64,000 nucleotides of DNA from Raphanus sativus (GCF_000801105.2 NC_079512.1:2356263-2420262); one strand, 5' to 3'. Shown: positions 23,691 to 36,563, counted from the stretch's first letter. The notes: generated from the letters alone by a model not told the origin. Made by a program: numbers and translations.

Positions 23691-26600
23691 AATAGTTTTA
23701 CATAGATAATATATATATATATATATATAATACATATACGTAAAAATGGAGAAATTTTAATATACAATTATTAAAATTCACATTTGAATATTATATATGG
23801 CATGCAGGCGTAAAATATGATAAAAGTTGTAAAAAGGAAAAAACAAATAATGCATTAGAGAATACAAATAATCCACATCATGTCTTATATTGAAAAATTG
23901 AGGGTCGACATACTGTATTTGAATAAAATAAAATTATAGTATAGGTTTGTATTCGTAAAAAATAAAAGAATATATCTAAAGTTTGGAATAGGTCTTTCAC
24001 TTAAAAATAAAAAGACATAGTTTGATTATTATAAAGTACGTCAAATTCTGCAAAATTATTAAACCGTATATCCTCTTTCCATATTTAGGCAATTACTAAT
24101 AATTGCGATCAATCATAATTAATAGGACTGTTTGTATGGTAAGTACATATACGAAATTTGAATGTTATTAATCTACTAAGCCTTGATATATTTTCCCTAT
24201 TAATTTAGTTTTTAAAAATAATGATACAATCCCTTTGATAATTATGTATCGTGAATCTTCTGTATTCTTATAAGTGACCAAAAAAGTATATACATGATTC
24301 TGATATACTATTTTTAATAACAATATGCTAAAATACATAGAATCCCCTTTGTACATAAGTATATACGTGTTTCATATTTATCTGCTTTTAATTTGTATCA
24401 AGAATGGTTTAATGTATTTTTATGTTAACATATTGAATGTTTTAGATTTCAAAAAAACTATGTCACCTCTGAATGTATATATATACAAACATGGCATGTG
24501 CTTAGTCAACAGATTCAACACGCATTGACGTATTGATTCCACATGATTAATTCACATTTATTCTTTTAATAAACGTATTGATTCGGCATTAACTAAAAAC
24601 ATTTATTCCTTTAAATGTGTAAATGTAATAAAAATCATGCAGTAAAAATTAGTAGTACCAATGGCATTGTATGTAATAAATCTAGTATATTAAGGATAGT
24701 TATATATGAAGGCTGAAAAAGGCATGTGAGGATGACACGTATGCATAATGGTAACATTGTAATATATTTACTCTTTTAAGATTATTCTTTTTTTTTCTTG
24801 ACTAAGTCATCATTTTTTTCATGTGTGATTTTTTAAAATTTTGGACTACTCCTTAGAAAGTTGTTTTAATTAATTTATGTATAAATATTTAAATTATCTT
24901 ATATATTAAAAACTTTTTTCATGTCTGATTTTTTCTTAAATTTGGATCATTCCTTTCAAAGTTGTTTCAGTTAATTTATATATAAATATTTAAATTAACA
25001 TAATTATTCTATAACAAACAAATCAAATATATATTCCTATATTTACTCTGAAATTATATCTGCATAAAATCTTTTCATATCTTTTTATTTACTCGTGTTT
25101 ATTTAAAATAAATGTATATTTCATTTTTACTTAATTGTTTGTAATATTTTAGTTAATGGTGTGTTTATTTTAAAATTAAATTTATATTTTCTTTTAACTA
25201 AACAAACTTTTAAAATACCTAATTAATTTTGTAATTATAACTAAACTCATGTACAATTTTGTATTAACTGTGATATTAATTTAATATAACAGTTTTCAAT
25301 AAAAAAATTATCTTTAACCAATAATATTTTTTATTTAAGAATTTTGTATCACATGATTTAAAATATGCTATCACTGAAAAATTTAAAACAAATAAATTAA
25401 ATGATTGCAATGAACTATAAAATTTTGTGTTTTAAATGTTATATTAAATAATTATTAATATGATACATAGTACAATTAATAATGTAAAAATTATAATTAT
25501 ATGTGTAAAAATAAAATAACCACAAATACAATTTTGGTGTACTCTTTGAAGATAGACAACTAATCATGTTTTGGTTTTTATGTATTTAAATCATCCGGTT
25601 AAAATAATCAACCGGTTTTCTTGTAAACATTCATTTTTACATACAAAGAACTTTTGAAAATAAACTAAATATTAACCAATCAGCCAAAAAAATTTGCGAA
25701 TATGTAAACAAGAGTTACGTGCCAAATAAGTTTTGACAGCCAAATATGTAAAAAAAATCACAGAAATAAAGTCAACCAATCTATTATATTAAAAAAATTT
25801 CATAATAAGTTCCTAAAATTTAGAACACCACTAATTTCACAATTAATATATATTAATTAGGTTTGCTAAACAAAATGGCTCAATCTATTATATTAAAAGA
25901 GAAGTCATAACTTCTTATTCATGTGTGATTTTTTTTTAAAAATGAACATTTCCTGGAAAATCATATTTCATTTATTTCTAATTAACATTATGGCATCATT
26001 AAGATATCACATTTTAAATAATTGACATATATAACAACTTCAACTATAAAATTGTCTTATTTTTCTAATTATAAAATTTTGTTGATAAAAAAAATCTAAC
26101 AAAATCTTATTAAAGTTTTTAAATATTTTTGTAAAATGAAGCATTGATTAATTTCTTGATTAGTAGTCTAATATAATTATAAATTAATGTTAGTAAAGAT
26201 TTTATTATAAAATAAAAATAAAAATTCTACACTATTTTCTTAAACTTTCTAATTATAGTCTATCTTATCTATTAAAATAGAAGTAATGAATTAATTTATG
26301 TGTTATTTTATAATTTGGACCATCCTTTAAATTTTTTATTAAATATATTTTATCAAGACTAATAAATATATATATAGAATATATGAACTATGTTAATCAC
26401 AATATCTTTTGATATCTTTACATTTTAAATATAAATATACATTTAAAAAGTTCTAACAAGTCTGTTTAAAAGATTTTAACAAGATCTTAATTTAAAAACT
26501 TATATGTAAATATTTCACTAATTTCAAAATAAGTTATGAAAAAATATTATAAATTTATATATTTTATAAAATTAAAAAATATAAATTATATCTTTTTATC

Positions 26601-27100
26601 TGTTGTATAATCATAATCAATACTTCTAACAGAAATTATTATATTGAAGAAATATGATTAAATTATATTAAATTGTTAAATTTATATATTTTATTTTCGA
26701 AAGTATTTATGTTAGAAATATAATACGTAGGCAACACGTGTTAACACCAGAAAACTATATAATACATGTATATAAATTAACATGCATTTCATTAAAGTTA
26801 ATAATATGATCTTTTAATCATGATATTTTTTTAATATGTTGTTTAATGCATATATTAGTTTGTTCAATAAATAAATGCAAATACAATATGATAAATATAT
26901 AATAAGAAGCGACAAATATATACGACGGTTTTAAACAATTGATTAACAATAACATGTAAATTATAAAATTATTGTATTTAAAATAGTCTATTTAAAAGAT
27001 TTTAACAAGACATTAATTTTTTAAAAAATATATGTAAAATATTTTCACTAAATTCGAAATAATTTATTAAAAATATTATATATTTATATATTTTATAAAT
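23691..27100. mobile_element. Helitron-derived AT-rich tract with several unpaired 5' ends
   Basis: Plus-strand 5' termini of one family, TC(T)TAT..TATTAAAA followed by a CATGTGTGATTTTTT-type block, occur at 24897, 25780, 25884 and 26263. Another copy of the block without terminus lies at 24812-24895, diverged from 24911-24997. No CTAG hairpins pair with them. The tract is 75-85% A/T by eye with no supported gene. It reads as layered, truncated Helitron insertions. Confidence 0.6.
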
Positions 27101-28771
27101 TCAAAATATAAATTAGAGATTCAAAAAGAACTTGTAGGCTGCGGATGCTCCGATAAACAGAGTCAGAGCCGTGACTACCATGTTGCAAAATAGGTTTTCG
27201 CCCCAGTCCCCACTAATATATTGACATTTTGGGGGTCCCATTTTTGCAGAAGTTTGGTTTAATATAGTGGTTTTAATTGCAGTTTTTAATGTTTGTCTCA
27301 AATCTGATTATTTTTTTTGTTTAATTGTTCTTTTCTTTTTTTTTGAATTAGGCATTTCTAAAAAAAATTAGGTTATAATCTATGGGGTCATATATACATC
27401 TGGTTTGAGTTAGATGTAAAAGCAAAATGTATAAACACCTTATATTAATAAAATTTTAGTTTTTATATTCCACCCTGAGCTCCTAATAACCTTCGCACGG
27501 CACTGCACAGAGTATCAAAATTTTAGCTTATCTGACCGCTATCGTTTTCCCCACGGACTTTCACCTCTTTGTTCCATCCCTAAAGGCTGATGTCTGATGA
27601 TACGTTGGGCCTTCGTTCAGACCCAACTGGCATAAAACAGTTCCAAAAGCGTATGTATACATGTGGTTACTCGGATCAAAAGCTTCAAAATCGTTGCTAT
27701 CCATGGGTCCATATTGGGCTCACTTTGGATCAAAAAGTTTGTCAGATGTATGGTGTGTTGAAAAGCCCATCTCAATATATCTCAGCACTATCAGCATATA
27801 AGAAGGTATATAATGCAAACATTTATTCCAAGTAAGAAAAAAATCCAAACATTGTGGAGAAGATATTTCGTTTGAGGCTGGGACAATGGATAACGAAGGA
27901 ACGCTTGTAAAGCCATTTGCCTATCAATTTCCCGGATTTGGACCGATTGATTTATCAATGGGCCCATCATCGACATTGACTTCTAAGCTATAGTTTAGCT
28001 TCCACTTGCTTCTTTCACTTTCCTCCAATAATAAGACTTTTGTTTTCCGCTAATTACCCAATCATACTCGGGCTTTGATTTTAATTTTATCAATCTTTTC
28101 TAAATAATGATGGATGGCAAAAGAAAAAAATGTATAAAAACACATGGTATCTAACTTTCACAGGTTAGTATGGCTTAGTTGGGAATCAAACTTTCAAAAT
28201 TGAGTTTTCATTTATCCTAAATTAACTAAAACCAAAATTAATTTCTTTTTTCATATGTATTCCTCATTATAATTTTAGGATTTTTTTGTCCAAAAAAAGT
28301 TAGGATTTAAATTTCCCAATAAAAAGAGTTCAGTACCATAATAATGTCTTCTCTAGTAGAAGAGGGAGAAAAATCATACCGTAGAAAAAGGACAGAAAAT
28401 AAAAGAGTCAGATGTTTCTGATAAATTCTGCGACCTTATCCAAAACCATCTGTAATACAAACGGCGCGTGTACACGTGGAATCCATAAAAGCGATTAAAT
28501 ACACCGGCTGCCGTTAATTGATGACCTGTCGATCCTTATATGATTTCTCGCCTCATGTCATCAAACAGCTATATCAGTGAATTACCTTTTCACCCTTATC
28601 TAAGTTTTTAACCTTCTTTTAAGCGGACATTTTTTTTGTTTAAATACATATAAATAAAAACAACACGACGGAATCAAAATTCTTTAGACCAATCACATTT
28701 TAAAAATGTTTTTTTTCATTTCTATCATTTGTGTTTCCTAGATGTTAGTTGTTCACTTAAATTAGAACTAA
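27101..28771. other. Intergenic sequence, no firm gene
   Basis: About 27113-27260 on the minus strand could encode a short C-terminal peptide with one hydrophobic stretch (NMVVTALTLFIGASAAYKFF). Neither a start context nor a family is recognised. 27530-28030 is less AT-rich but its frames are short. Nothing else is supported. Confidence 0.35.
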
Positions 28772-29613
28772 CTAGATTTCGATCCGCAAAACCGTGCGGA
28801 TGTATATTTTCATTTTATACACATAGATATTTTTTACATCATTTATGGTATAAATTTTTTAACACTAATCATCTATTTTATGTTTATATGACTCTTTTAG
28901 ATACGTAAATTTTATATTTTAAATATTATTCCATTTAATTAATTTTTTTAAACCATTAATTTTATAATTTATATGATTTGATATCATTCGCCATGATTTC
29001 AAATCCGGGTTCGATGAACTGTTAAAAGCTAACCTTGTTAGAGAGAGAGCAAACCGTAATTTATGGATTCATATGAACAGTGTTTCCTTTGTATATTTTT
29101 AAATATTCCAAAGGTATTTTTACTTGTGTTTTGAATTAGATATCAAGTGCTTTTAAATATCAATTTTCTGGTTTTGTAAACAGTGTCATCAAATGTGTTT
29201 ATATTTCTTTATAATATTAGACTTGACTTTAGAAAACGATTACTGTTTTGAGGAATATAAGTAATGATCTCATGACTACCGTATGCATTAAGAATAATAG
29301 AGAATCAATCATTTAGAATATGAATAATATTATTTGTCGCGGATTAACTCATATATTTTATGTTTTGTATACATTTGTATTCACCTTTCAGATAATTGAA
29401 ATACACAAAGTCAATATTTTTAAAAGTACACATTAATCTCTTCCGTCCTATTTTATAGGAGAGTAGTTATTATAGTCAATAATATATGAGATGATTTAGT
29501 AATAATGCCAAAATATTATTAAGAAATACATAAAACATAATTTTTTAGTGATGATCCATTTAAAAAATATCACACATGAATAGATGTCATGACTTCTATT
29601 TTAATATAATAGA
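28772..29613 (-). mobile_element. Non-autonomous Helitron, 842 bp, minus strand
   Basis: On the minus strand it starts A|TCTATTATATTAAAATAG (29613) and includes the ATGTGTGAT block. It ends with an ATCCGCA / TGCGGAT hairpin (28782-28801) and CTAG at 28775-28772 followed by T. Both ends are complete and it is non-coding. Confidence 0.87.
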
Positions 29614-30700
29614 TTGACAGTATCCTAGTATTATAAATTGATCAAATACACATATAAAATATGCTCTATAAAAACAAAGCAATTAACAAGTATCATTGAC
29701 TTTTCTTTCTAAAAAATGTCAAGCATATGAATCTCCTATTGAAAAATATCTAAAACAACAAATTTTTAAACGATATTGAATTTTTTTTGTTACAGATATA
29801 TTTACTAAAATTAGCATTTTTCTAAAGATATACTTAGAAATTAATTATCAATTAATATATATGATTTGAAAAAAAAAAACTTATTTACACTAAAACAGTA
29901 ATATTTAGGTTTATTTGTAAAAGTTCACGACTTCAATATTCTTTTCCCAGAAAAAAATAGTTTTGAGTTTTAAATTAAATATTACTATGAAAATAATATA
30001 TTTCAAATGGACAAAGAAAAGGACACAAAACAAAGTTTAACAAATGATATTGTTTATACTAAAATAGGAATATTTGTTTAATACTGAAAAAGTAACATGT
30101 GGTTTACTTTTGCAAAAAAATCCACCAACCTCAAATAATCTTTGTCCATAGATACAAAGGAAGAGGCAGGTGTACACAGAACACAGTTTCTTTCTAAAAA
30201 AGAAGATTAAATCCACTAATAGGAGTATTAGGAAAAGAGAGAAACAGAATTGGTAAAAGGGTAGAATCGTCAACAGAAGCAAAAACTGGGTTAATAAAAG
30301 TGACGGAGAGATTCTCTCACTCAACTCCCAAGCAAAGAATCTCTCTCTCTCTCTCTATATCCGTCTTCTTCTTCCTCCGTTGATCATCCTCTTAGGCTTG
30401 TTCGGATAATCTTCGATCCGTTCGAATCTCTCGCTCCGTGACTGTTCCCGCCATCTGCGATCATCTGATCCACCGATCTCCCGCGCGAAAATTGTAGGTA
30501 TCCGACTCTTCCTAGTTACTGAATCATCAGTTTCAGAAGATCCTCTTATTATAGATCAAAGATCATGCGAGAAAATGTATAAAATCAGATTATTTACAAC
30601 TAAACCGAACTAAACCATGTACATCATAACCGTACTAAACCGGCTAATCGATTGCGATCGTTAGATTGATCGATTTGACTTTTTGTGTTGTGTAAGGAAG
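29614..30700. promoter_or_regulatory. Upstream region and 5' leader of the BBD gene
   Basis: A CT microsatellite at 30340-30357 and a GC-richer leader (30360-30495) end in a plausible donor at 30495|GTATCC. The acceptor just before the start codon is at about 30695-30696, giving a roughly 200-bp intron in the 5' untranslated region. 29614-30300 is AT-rich and non-coding. Confidence 0.5.
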
Positions 30701-32360
30701 ATGAGGTCGCTTCAAGCACCAGTCGTTTGCCCCGCGATTCGTCGTCCATGCGCTCTGAACAAACCCACGCTTCTCCTCAGGAGCCAATTCTTCGGTCACC
30801 GGATCAACAAGTCTCAGGTCACTCCTCCTCGTGGGTGCAGAAACAACAACAACAAGAGGATCAGCATAATAAAGTGTGTGTTCAGCTCTCACTCTGACGG
30901 TAACGGAAGCACCGCCGAGAATTTCAACGAGAACGACGAGGAATACGTCAACTCTACCATACTGGAAGCTGGTAATTAAAAAGCTAAGATTGATTTTTTT
31001 ATTTTATTCTATAGTTTATTTATTTATTTATTTAATTGTTTATGTTTACGTAGTTGAGGTGAAGAGTGGAGCTGATGGTTTCATGGTGAAGATGAGAGAC
31101 GGTAGGCAGTTACGGTGTGTTCACAACAATCCTCAAGGTGGGCATTTGCCTGATTATGCTCCCCACCCTGCTATTGTCTTGAAGATGGAAGATGGGACCG
31201 GTCTCCTCCTTCCCATTATTGTCTGTACGTGACCTGAAAAAGTTGTGTTAGTAAGTGAAGCTTAGTTTATTTTGTTTTAATCTAACAATGTTTTGGTTCT
31301 GTTTTTTATTGCAGTGGAGATGCCTAGTGTGTTGCTTATGGCAGCAATGACCAATGTCCAGATTGTATGCTTTTATATATTCTTTCTCGTTTGTGTTTTG
31401 TATCAGTGCAGATTGGTTGAAGAGAGGTTTAATGGGTTTGTTTTTTCCTTGGTTGCTGGTTGATGCAGGCAAGACCCACCATGTATCAAGTGGTGAAGGA
31501 GATGGTAGACAAGATGGGTTACGAAGTATGTCTCTTATTAGTTTCAGCATCTCCTCTCTCATGAACATATTGCTCATGTATCTTTCTCTACAGGTTAGAC
31601 TTGTTAGAGTCACCAAAAGAGTTCACGAGGCGTATTTTGCCCAACTCTACCTTTCAAAGGTTTGCATTTGGTGTCTTTCTTTCTATACAACTTTCACTAC
31701 TCAGTGTCTCATTTATTAAGGCTGTTTTGTAATGATATTGGCAGGTGGGTAATGCATCTGACTGTATCAGCTTTGACCTACGCCCTTCAGATGCAATTAA
31801 TATAGCTGTTAGATGCAAGGTAAAACACATAACTTATAAACCATCTGAGATAAAAAAAAATACAAATATGTATTCAGCAGTTGAGGATTCTCTCTATAGG
31901 TACCTGTCCAAGTGAACAAGTACCTTGCATATAGTGATGGAATGAGAGTCATCGAGTCAGGGAAGCTGTCACAACAGACACCTGCTTCGGATGGTTTATT
32001 GTTTACTGAGCAAGACAAGTAAAATTTGACACCTAAAGATCATATATCTAATCGTGCTGTGATATTTGAGTGTCGGAACCATAAACTTTTTTTTTGCCTT
32101 TTGCGCAGACCAAATGGTCAAGCTTGCCTTGATACGAAAGAGTTCAATATTCTGAGCAACATGATGCAAGCCGTTAATGAAGAGCGATATGATGAAGCCG
32201 GTAAGCTCTATCATCTGATCTTATCAATGTATCAATATACTTTTTGTTTTGTAATTTTTCGGTTAAGATCAGTACAATTGTTGTTCTGCGTATTGCAGCT
32301 GAATGGAGAGACAAGCTTGGCCAGTTTAGGGCCAAGCGTAACCTGAGGAAATACACATAA
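30701..32360 (+). CDS. BBD1: Bifunctional nuclease in basal defence response (BBD1/BBD2-like)
   Basis: Nine exons join in frame to 320 codons: 30701-30971, 31054-31224, 31315-31364, 31469-31525, 31594-31659, 31745-31819, 31900-32018, 32109-32200 and 32299-32360, all GT-AG. The N-terminus is basic and Ser/Asn-rich, with no obvious membrane segment. Residues about 90-230 form the DUF151 bifunctional-nuclease domain, with MRDGRQLRCVHNN, LPIIVLEMPSVLLM, YEVRLVRVTKRVHEAY and ISFDLRPSDAINIAVRC. The C-terminus carries a UVR motif, LDTKEFNILSNMMQAVNEERYDEAAEWRDKL (about 278-308). Family members are reported to have RNase and DNase activity and to act in wound and pathogen responses. Length fits the Arabidopsis proteins (about 325 aa). 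Assignment to BBD1 (At1g75380) rather than its paralogue BBD2 rests on the neighbouring At1g75-block genes. Confidence 0.92.
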
Positions 32361-33215
32361 GAGGTGCGAAGCATAAAGCGAATGTTCCATGTAAAATGAC
32401 TGTATCATCTTCGGTGCTGATGTTTCTTCTTTGTTGACAGAACTCGATCAACAAGTATTGGTCTGTGTACATAATAAGAAGGTGGTCATTGTCGGGATCA
32501 AAGTGGAGGAAGAAGCAGAGTCTTCGGATATTTAAGAATGCTTCTACACTTAACCCATTGTCCCAGAAACAAAAAGAAAAATGTAATGTGTTAAATATGT
32601 ATGTAGCGTGATGTGTACATATTACTTGTTAATCTACGTCGTCGTACCTATGCACGTTTAAGTTCATTCTGATTGTGTGTTTAAAGGCTCCTATTGTTTG
32701 GCGTTGTCTGATTAAGTTAATTGCTGATTTGAGTTGTTTTTATTCAAGATACAAGTATATGGAACATGGTTACTTTGTTAGCATACGAATCGAAAAAAAA
32801 GGAAAAAACGAGATGGCTTTGCCGACAAAACTGCAGAGTGTTTAAAACTAATCTTGCAAAATAATTTAGTTTTGGCTGATTCATAGAAGTAATTACGAGT
32901 AGTTTTCTTAGGTTGATGAGCAAGTCTGTTAACATTTGAAATTTAATAAGTAAACAATTGAATGGTATATTCGCTTGTCAATGTCTATATACAGTTTTCG
33001 CAAAAACACTAGACAGATATATATATAAGATATTTTTATATCAACTGATGATAAACAATTTAAAATCAGATGGTAAAACCAAATACAACTGTAAGCAAGC
33101 GGGCCAAGAACTTTGGCCCATGTTTATTACTTAAAAGCCTTACCGTTCAAATAGTTGTAAGACCAGCACGTTGTTCGACAAGAGGAGCTGCAAACAGCAT
33201 GATGTGTGTTAACAA
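32361..33215. other. BBD 3' region and spacer
   Basis: 3' untranslated sequence and AT-rich spacer between the BBD gene and the U1 snRNA promoter. No further gene is seen. Confidence 0.6.
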
Positions 33216-33219
33216 TAAC

Positions 33220-33270
33220 ATCCCACATCGGTTACGAGACAAAAAGTTGATTGTGGAGGCAGAGTATAAG
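33220..33270 (+). promoter_or_regulatory. U1 snRNA promoter: USE and TATA
   Basis: The upstream sequence element ATCCCACATCG lies at 33220-33230 and TATAAGA at 33264-33270. The 33-bp spacing is that of RNA polymerase II-type plant snRNA genes. Confidence 0.92.
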
Positions 33271-33295
33271 AGCAGACCTTGACGCAACGAGTAAA

Positions 33296-33461
33296 GTACT
33301 TACCTGGACGGGGTCAACTCGTGATCAAGAAGACGAGTGGCCTAGGCTAGTGACCTCCATTGCACTTTACGGAGGGGTGCTTAGCTTAAGGTCTTTCCAT
33401 GAGAAAGAGCCTACGTCATTATTTGTGGTAGAGGGGATCTGCGTTCGCGCGGTCCCTACCA
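33296..33461 (+). ncRNA. U1: U1 spliceosomal snRNA
   Basis: The 5' end ACTTACCTG (33298-33306) is the segment that pairs with 5' splice sites. Stem-loop I has a perfect 6-bp stem (ACTCGT 33317-33322 with ACGAGT 33333-33338) around the conserved GATCAAGAAG loop bound by U1-70K. It continues with the GGCCTAGGCTAGTGACCTCC and TTGCAC..TT regions, an Sm-type site ATTTGTGG (33421-33428) and a terminal GC-rich stem-loop ending CCTACCA (33461). An AGTCTTAA word follows at 33467-33474, near the position of the plant 3'-end box (CA-N-AGTNNAA). Length about 166 nt fits plant U1. The promoter is intact, so the gene is likely functional. I placed the 5' end by homology, with an uncertainty of 1-2 nt. Confidence 0.93.
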
Positions 33462-34175
33462 TCTTCAGTCTTAAATTTAGATATTATCATATCTTATTAA
33501 TAAAATTGGCTATTATTGTATCTCGATTTCAATACCATTTTATTATTTCTTAGCGTACAAAGCTAATGCATATGCCAGTTTTATTTTGTTTTACATTGTA
33601 AAAACACCTTTTTCCAGAGTCTACTCTTAGTTAAGATAGGCTCGAATATATTCTTGGTTAAGATAAGCCCAGAAACCTATCTAACTAGCTCGTTCGAGAG
33701 GACAGAGAGAGATAAAGTACAATGAAAGACAGCGGGTTTGTATTTTTTGCTTATGGAAGTTTTGTTGCTGTTTCTGATCACATAATCTACTAGGAGGAAG
33801 ATGGAACCTGTCGATCTGAATTGGGATCTATGGGAGTCTTTTAGCTCCATCCAAAAGTTCGTAGAAAGTACGACATAATTTTATTTAAATACATATACAA
33901 GAATGTCGATTTCATAAGAACTCAGCTATGCAATTATGTATATTTCCAGCTAGAACTGAAGATTTACTGTAGAAAATGTGTTAGTGGAAACGATAATGAA
34001 TATAACTGTATGAGTGTGAACAAGTAGCAAAAACTAATTTTTTTTTTTGTGCACCAGCAAAAACTAGTTCGGATATATATTATTTGCAACGAAACAGAAA
34101 AATAGATGGGCTCAATTTAAAGAGGCCCAAGACGTATAAAGCTTTGATTGTATATTTAAGGTGTTGCGTGTATTT

Positions 34176-34228
34176 GTCGCACATCGGTGGTGGAAATGCC
34201 GAAGCTCACAAAAATTGCGCTATAAATA
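34176..34228 (+). promoter_or_regulatory. U4 copy A promoter: USE with one change, TATA
   Basis: GTCGCACATCG at 34176-34186 differs from the USE consensus RTCCCACATCG by C to G at the fourth base. TATAAATA is at 34221-34228, a 34-bp gap, so polymerase II type. Confidence 0.85.
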
Positions 34229-34254
34229 AAGTCTCCTGTGCTCTCTTAAAAAGC

Positions 34255-34409
34255 ATCTTTGCGCTTGGGACAATGACGCAGCTAATGAGGTACTAACCGA
34301 GGCGCGTCTATTGCTGGTTGAAAACTATTTCCAAATCCCCTCCTGGGCCTGAGCTTGTCTTGGGTCTTCGAGAATTTCTGGAAGGGCTCCCTTCGGGGTA
34401 AAGCCCTAC
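34255..34409 (+). ncRNA. U4: U4 spliceosomal snRNA, copy A
   Basis: It starts ATCTTTGCGCTTGG and contains GACGCAGCTAATGAGG (part of the U6-pairing stem II region) and CCGAGGCGCG. TTGCTGGTTGAAAACTATTT follows (stem I side). An AATTTCTGG Sm site lies at 34373-34381 and a terminal stem-loop ends AAGCCCTAC. About 155 nt, the plant U4 length. The promoter USE has one substitution, so expression may be weaker than copy B. Confidence 0.92.
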
Positions 34410-35500
34410 AATTTTCACAGTTCAATTATTTATCCTTAATCAGTATATTAATGGAATTTTGATTTTTATATTAAGAACTCTATTAACATGAAGTACTTGA
34501 TGTGAACAACTGAACATTTGCGAGGCCCAAACAGAGTACTAAAGAACAATATGTTATAGATGGTGTTGATGATTAATTGGAGTACCTGTTCTATTTTTTA
34601 ATACAGAGATGCAGAGATTGGATCCAAGGGGTCAGGTAGTTTTTTTTAATTTGCAACATGGATCAATGGATGACTTCAACGTATTTGGTTGCACAAAAAA
34701 AAAAAGGGTTCGTGCTGACGAGACATAATTTTACTTAAGAGCTCACTGACGCTAACTGAAGGTAGATTACACCAAAAGTTGTAACTCAATATTAAAGTTA
34801 TACATAACATTTCCATGACTTGAAGTGAATATGAATTGAGTTTTTTTTTGTTCTTGGTGATATCTAACTGATTGTGCTAGTTGTATTTGGGTTAGATTAC
34901 TAAAATAATTATCATCAGTTAGTTTCCCTTTTATATTTGTTTTCCATTGGCCTTCTCCTATGCTTCTAGATGTTAAATTATAGTCAAACAGCATTTTATA
35001 CGACAGGTTTATTCTGAAGGAACAACCTCTGGCACACTACCACACTGAGTTCCTTAATCAATTGTCGCAAGTGGACGATGAACCTCCCGGAAAGTATAAA
35101 CTTAACGTCAAAAGGCCAAAACATAACCAATTTCGCTGACACTAGAAAAAGCAATAATTAAATAATCATGAAGCTGGTAGGAATTCGAGGATAAGATTAA
35201 CATATGCAACATGTCTTTCGTTCTACTATCATCTTTTGTTGCCTGTTTTCTTTAAGAATTTGTTTCTTCCTTCAACAAAATGTTATACTCATTTAGAAAA
35301 TCAATGTCAAAAAGTTTGGTAAAGGAAAGTATCATTGGTTGGTCCTTTGGAACACCCATGGAACAACCAAGTGGAAATGTTGGTGACTAACTGCAAATTA
35401 TTCATAAAAGAAAAGTTGTTGAAGAAGAGACCTGAATAGCTTTAGCCTATATACACGAGTTAGAAAATATCAGGAAACAAATAAAATGAAAAAGCATAAT

Positions 35501-35854
35501 TTTTTGTTTGTTTGTTGTAACATCACTTAATTTCATTTATTTAAACTTATCGAGATACCAGAGGAGGGAATTTTCCATACTCTTGAGAGAAAACATGAAG
35601 TACAATAACATACAAAACTAAATAAGAGCAGATGATAGCGAAATCGAAACTAAGCTTCACTACGTTAAAGAAGCCATAATACGTGACGTTGAGATCTAAT
35701 TCTCACCAACAAAAATTACCGAAGTAATTTTGATTTCATCTTCTGGCTCCGACATACCAATATCAGCGATTAGGGTTTCACAATCGTGATGTAGCGCCTG
35801 CATATCAATAATATCATAGCTAAAGAGCCGATTGCCAACTTTTGTATTTTTTGC
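35501..35854. other. Spacer between duplicated segments
   Basis: Unique sequence between the two U4-bearing segments; no gene is recognised. 35700-35810 is less AT-rich but has no identified product. Confidence 0.45.
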
Positions 35855-36166
35855 TTGTGGAGGTTTTGTTGGTGTCTCTGATCACATAATCTATTAGGAG
35901 GAAGATGGAACCAGTCGATCTTGAATTAGGATCTATGGAGATCACGCTCCGTCCGAAAGTTTGTACAACGTACTAGATATTTTTATTTAAATACATTATA
36001 CATATACAAGAATGTCGATTCAATAAGAACTCTACTAGGTAATGATGTATATTTCCAGTTGGAACTAAGATTTACTGTAGGAAATATTTATTGGAAAAGA
36101 ATGAATACAACTGTAAGAGTCAACAAGTAGCTTTGGTTGTGGGGTTTAAGGCGGTGCGTGTATTTT

Positions 36167-36218
36167 GTCCCACATCGGTTGTGGAAATTCTGAAGCTCAT
36201 AAACTTTCCCTATAAATA
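36167..36218 (+). promoter_or_regulatory. U4 copy B promoter: USE and TATA
   Basis: Perfect USE GTCCCACATCG at 36167-36177 and TATAAATA at 36211-36218, a 33-bp gap: polymerase II type. Confidence 0.92.
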
Positions 36219-36244
36219 AATTCTCGCCTGCTCCCTTTGAAAGC

Positions 36245-36399
36245 ATCTTTGCGCTTGGGGCAATGACGCAGCTAATGAGGTACTAACCGAGGCGCGTCTA
36301 TTGCTGGTTGAAAACTATTTCCAAACCCCCTCCTGGGCCTAAGCTTGTCTTGGGTCCTCGAGAATTTCTGGAAGGGCTCCCTTCGGAGTAAAGCCCTAC
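36245..36399 (+). ncRNA. U4: U4 spliceosomal snRNA, copy B
   Basis: Nearly identical to copy A over its whole length, with the same motifs and an Sm site AATTTCTGG at 36363-36371. The few differences lie mostly in the 3' half (for example CCCCCTCC, GGCCTAAGC and TTCGGAGTAA). The promoter matches the consensus, so this is the better candidate for the expressed gene. Confidence 0.93.
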
Positions 36400-36563
36400 A
36401 ATTCTTAGTTCTAATCTTTTTATCCTTGAAGTGCATAACAAATACTTTTCATCGAGGCCCAAAGAGATTACCGAATTTGTTACGGTGCAAATAACTGACA
36501 AAGCCTAGTACAATCTCGAGTCAAACGGCTTCATTTGTTAAGACTGTTATTATAAGTAGCGGT

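Larger units (their letters stand above)
33745..35500. repeat. Tandem segmental duplication, copy A (U4 gene)
   Basis: It pairs with 35855-37660 throughout: the TGATCACATAATCTA.TAGGAGG word at 33775/35879, the U4 genes at 34255/36245, TGTAACTCAATAT at 34780/36868 and GAAAATATCAGGAAACA at 35465/37626. Offsets drift from about 1990 to 2160 bp through indels. Confidence 0.85.

Noticed and set aside
27113..27301. Minus-strand frame with one hydrophobic segment
   Set aside because: Short, with no family, no promoter or splice context; not enough support for a gene.
31021..31040. TTTA tandem run in a BBD intron
   Set aside because: A short intronic microsatellite of no apparent meaning.
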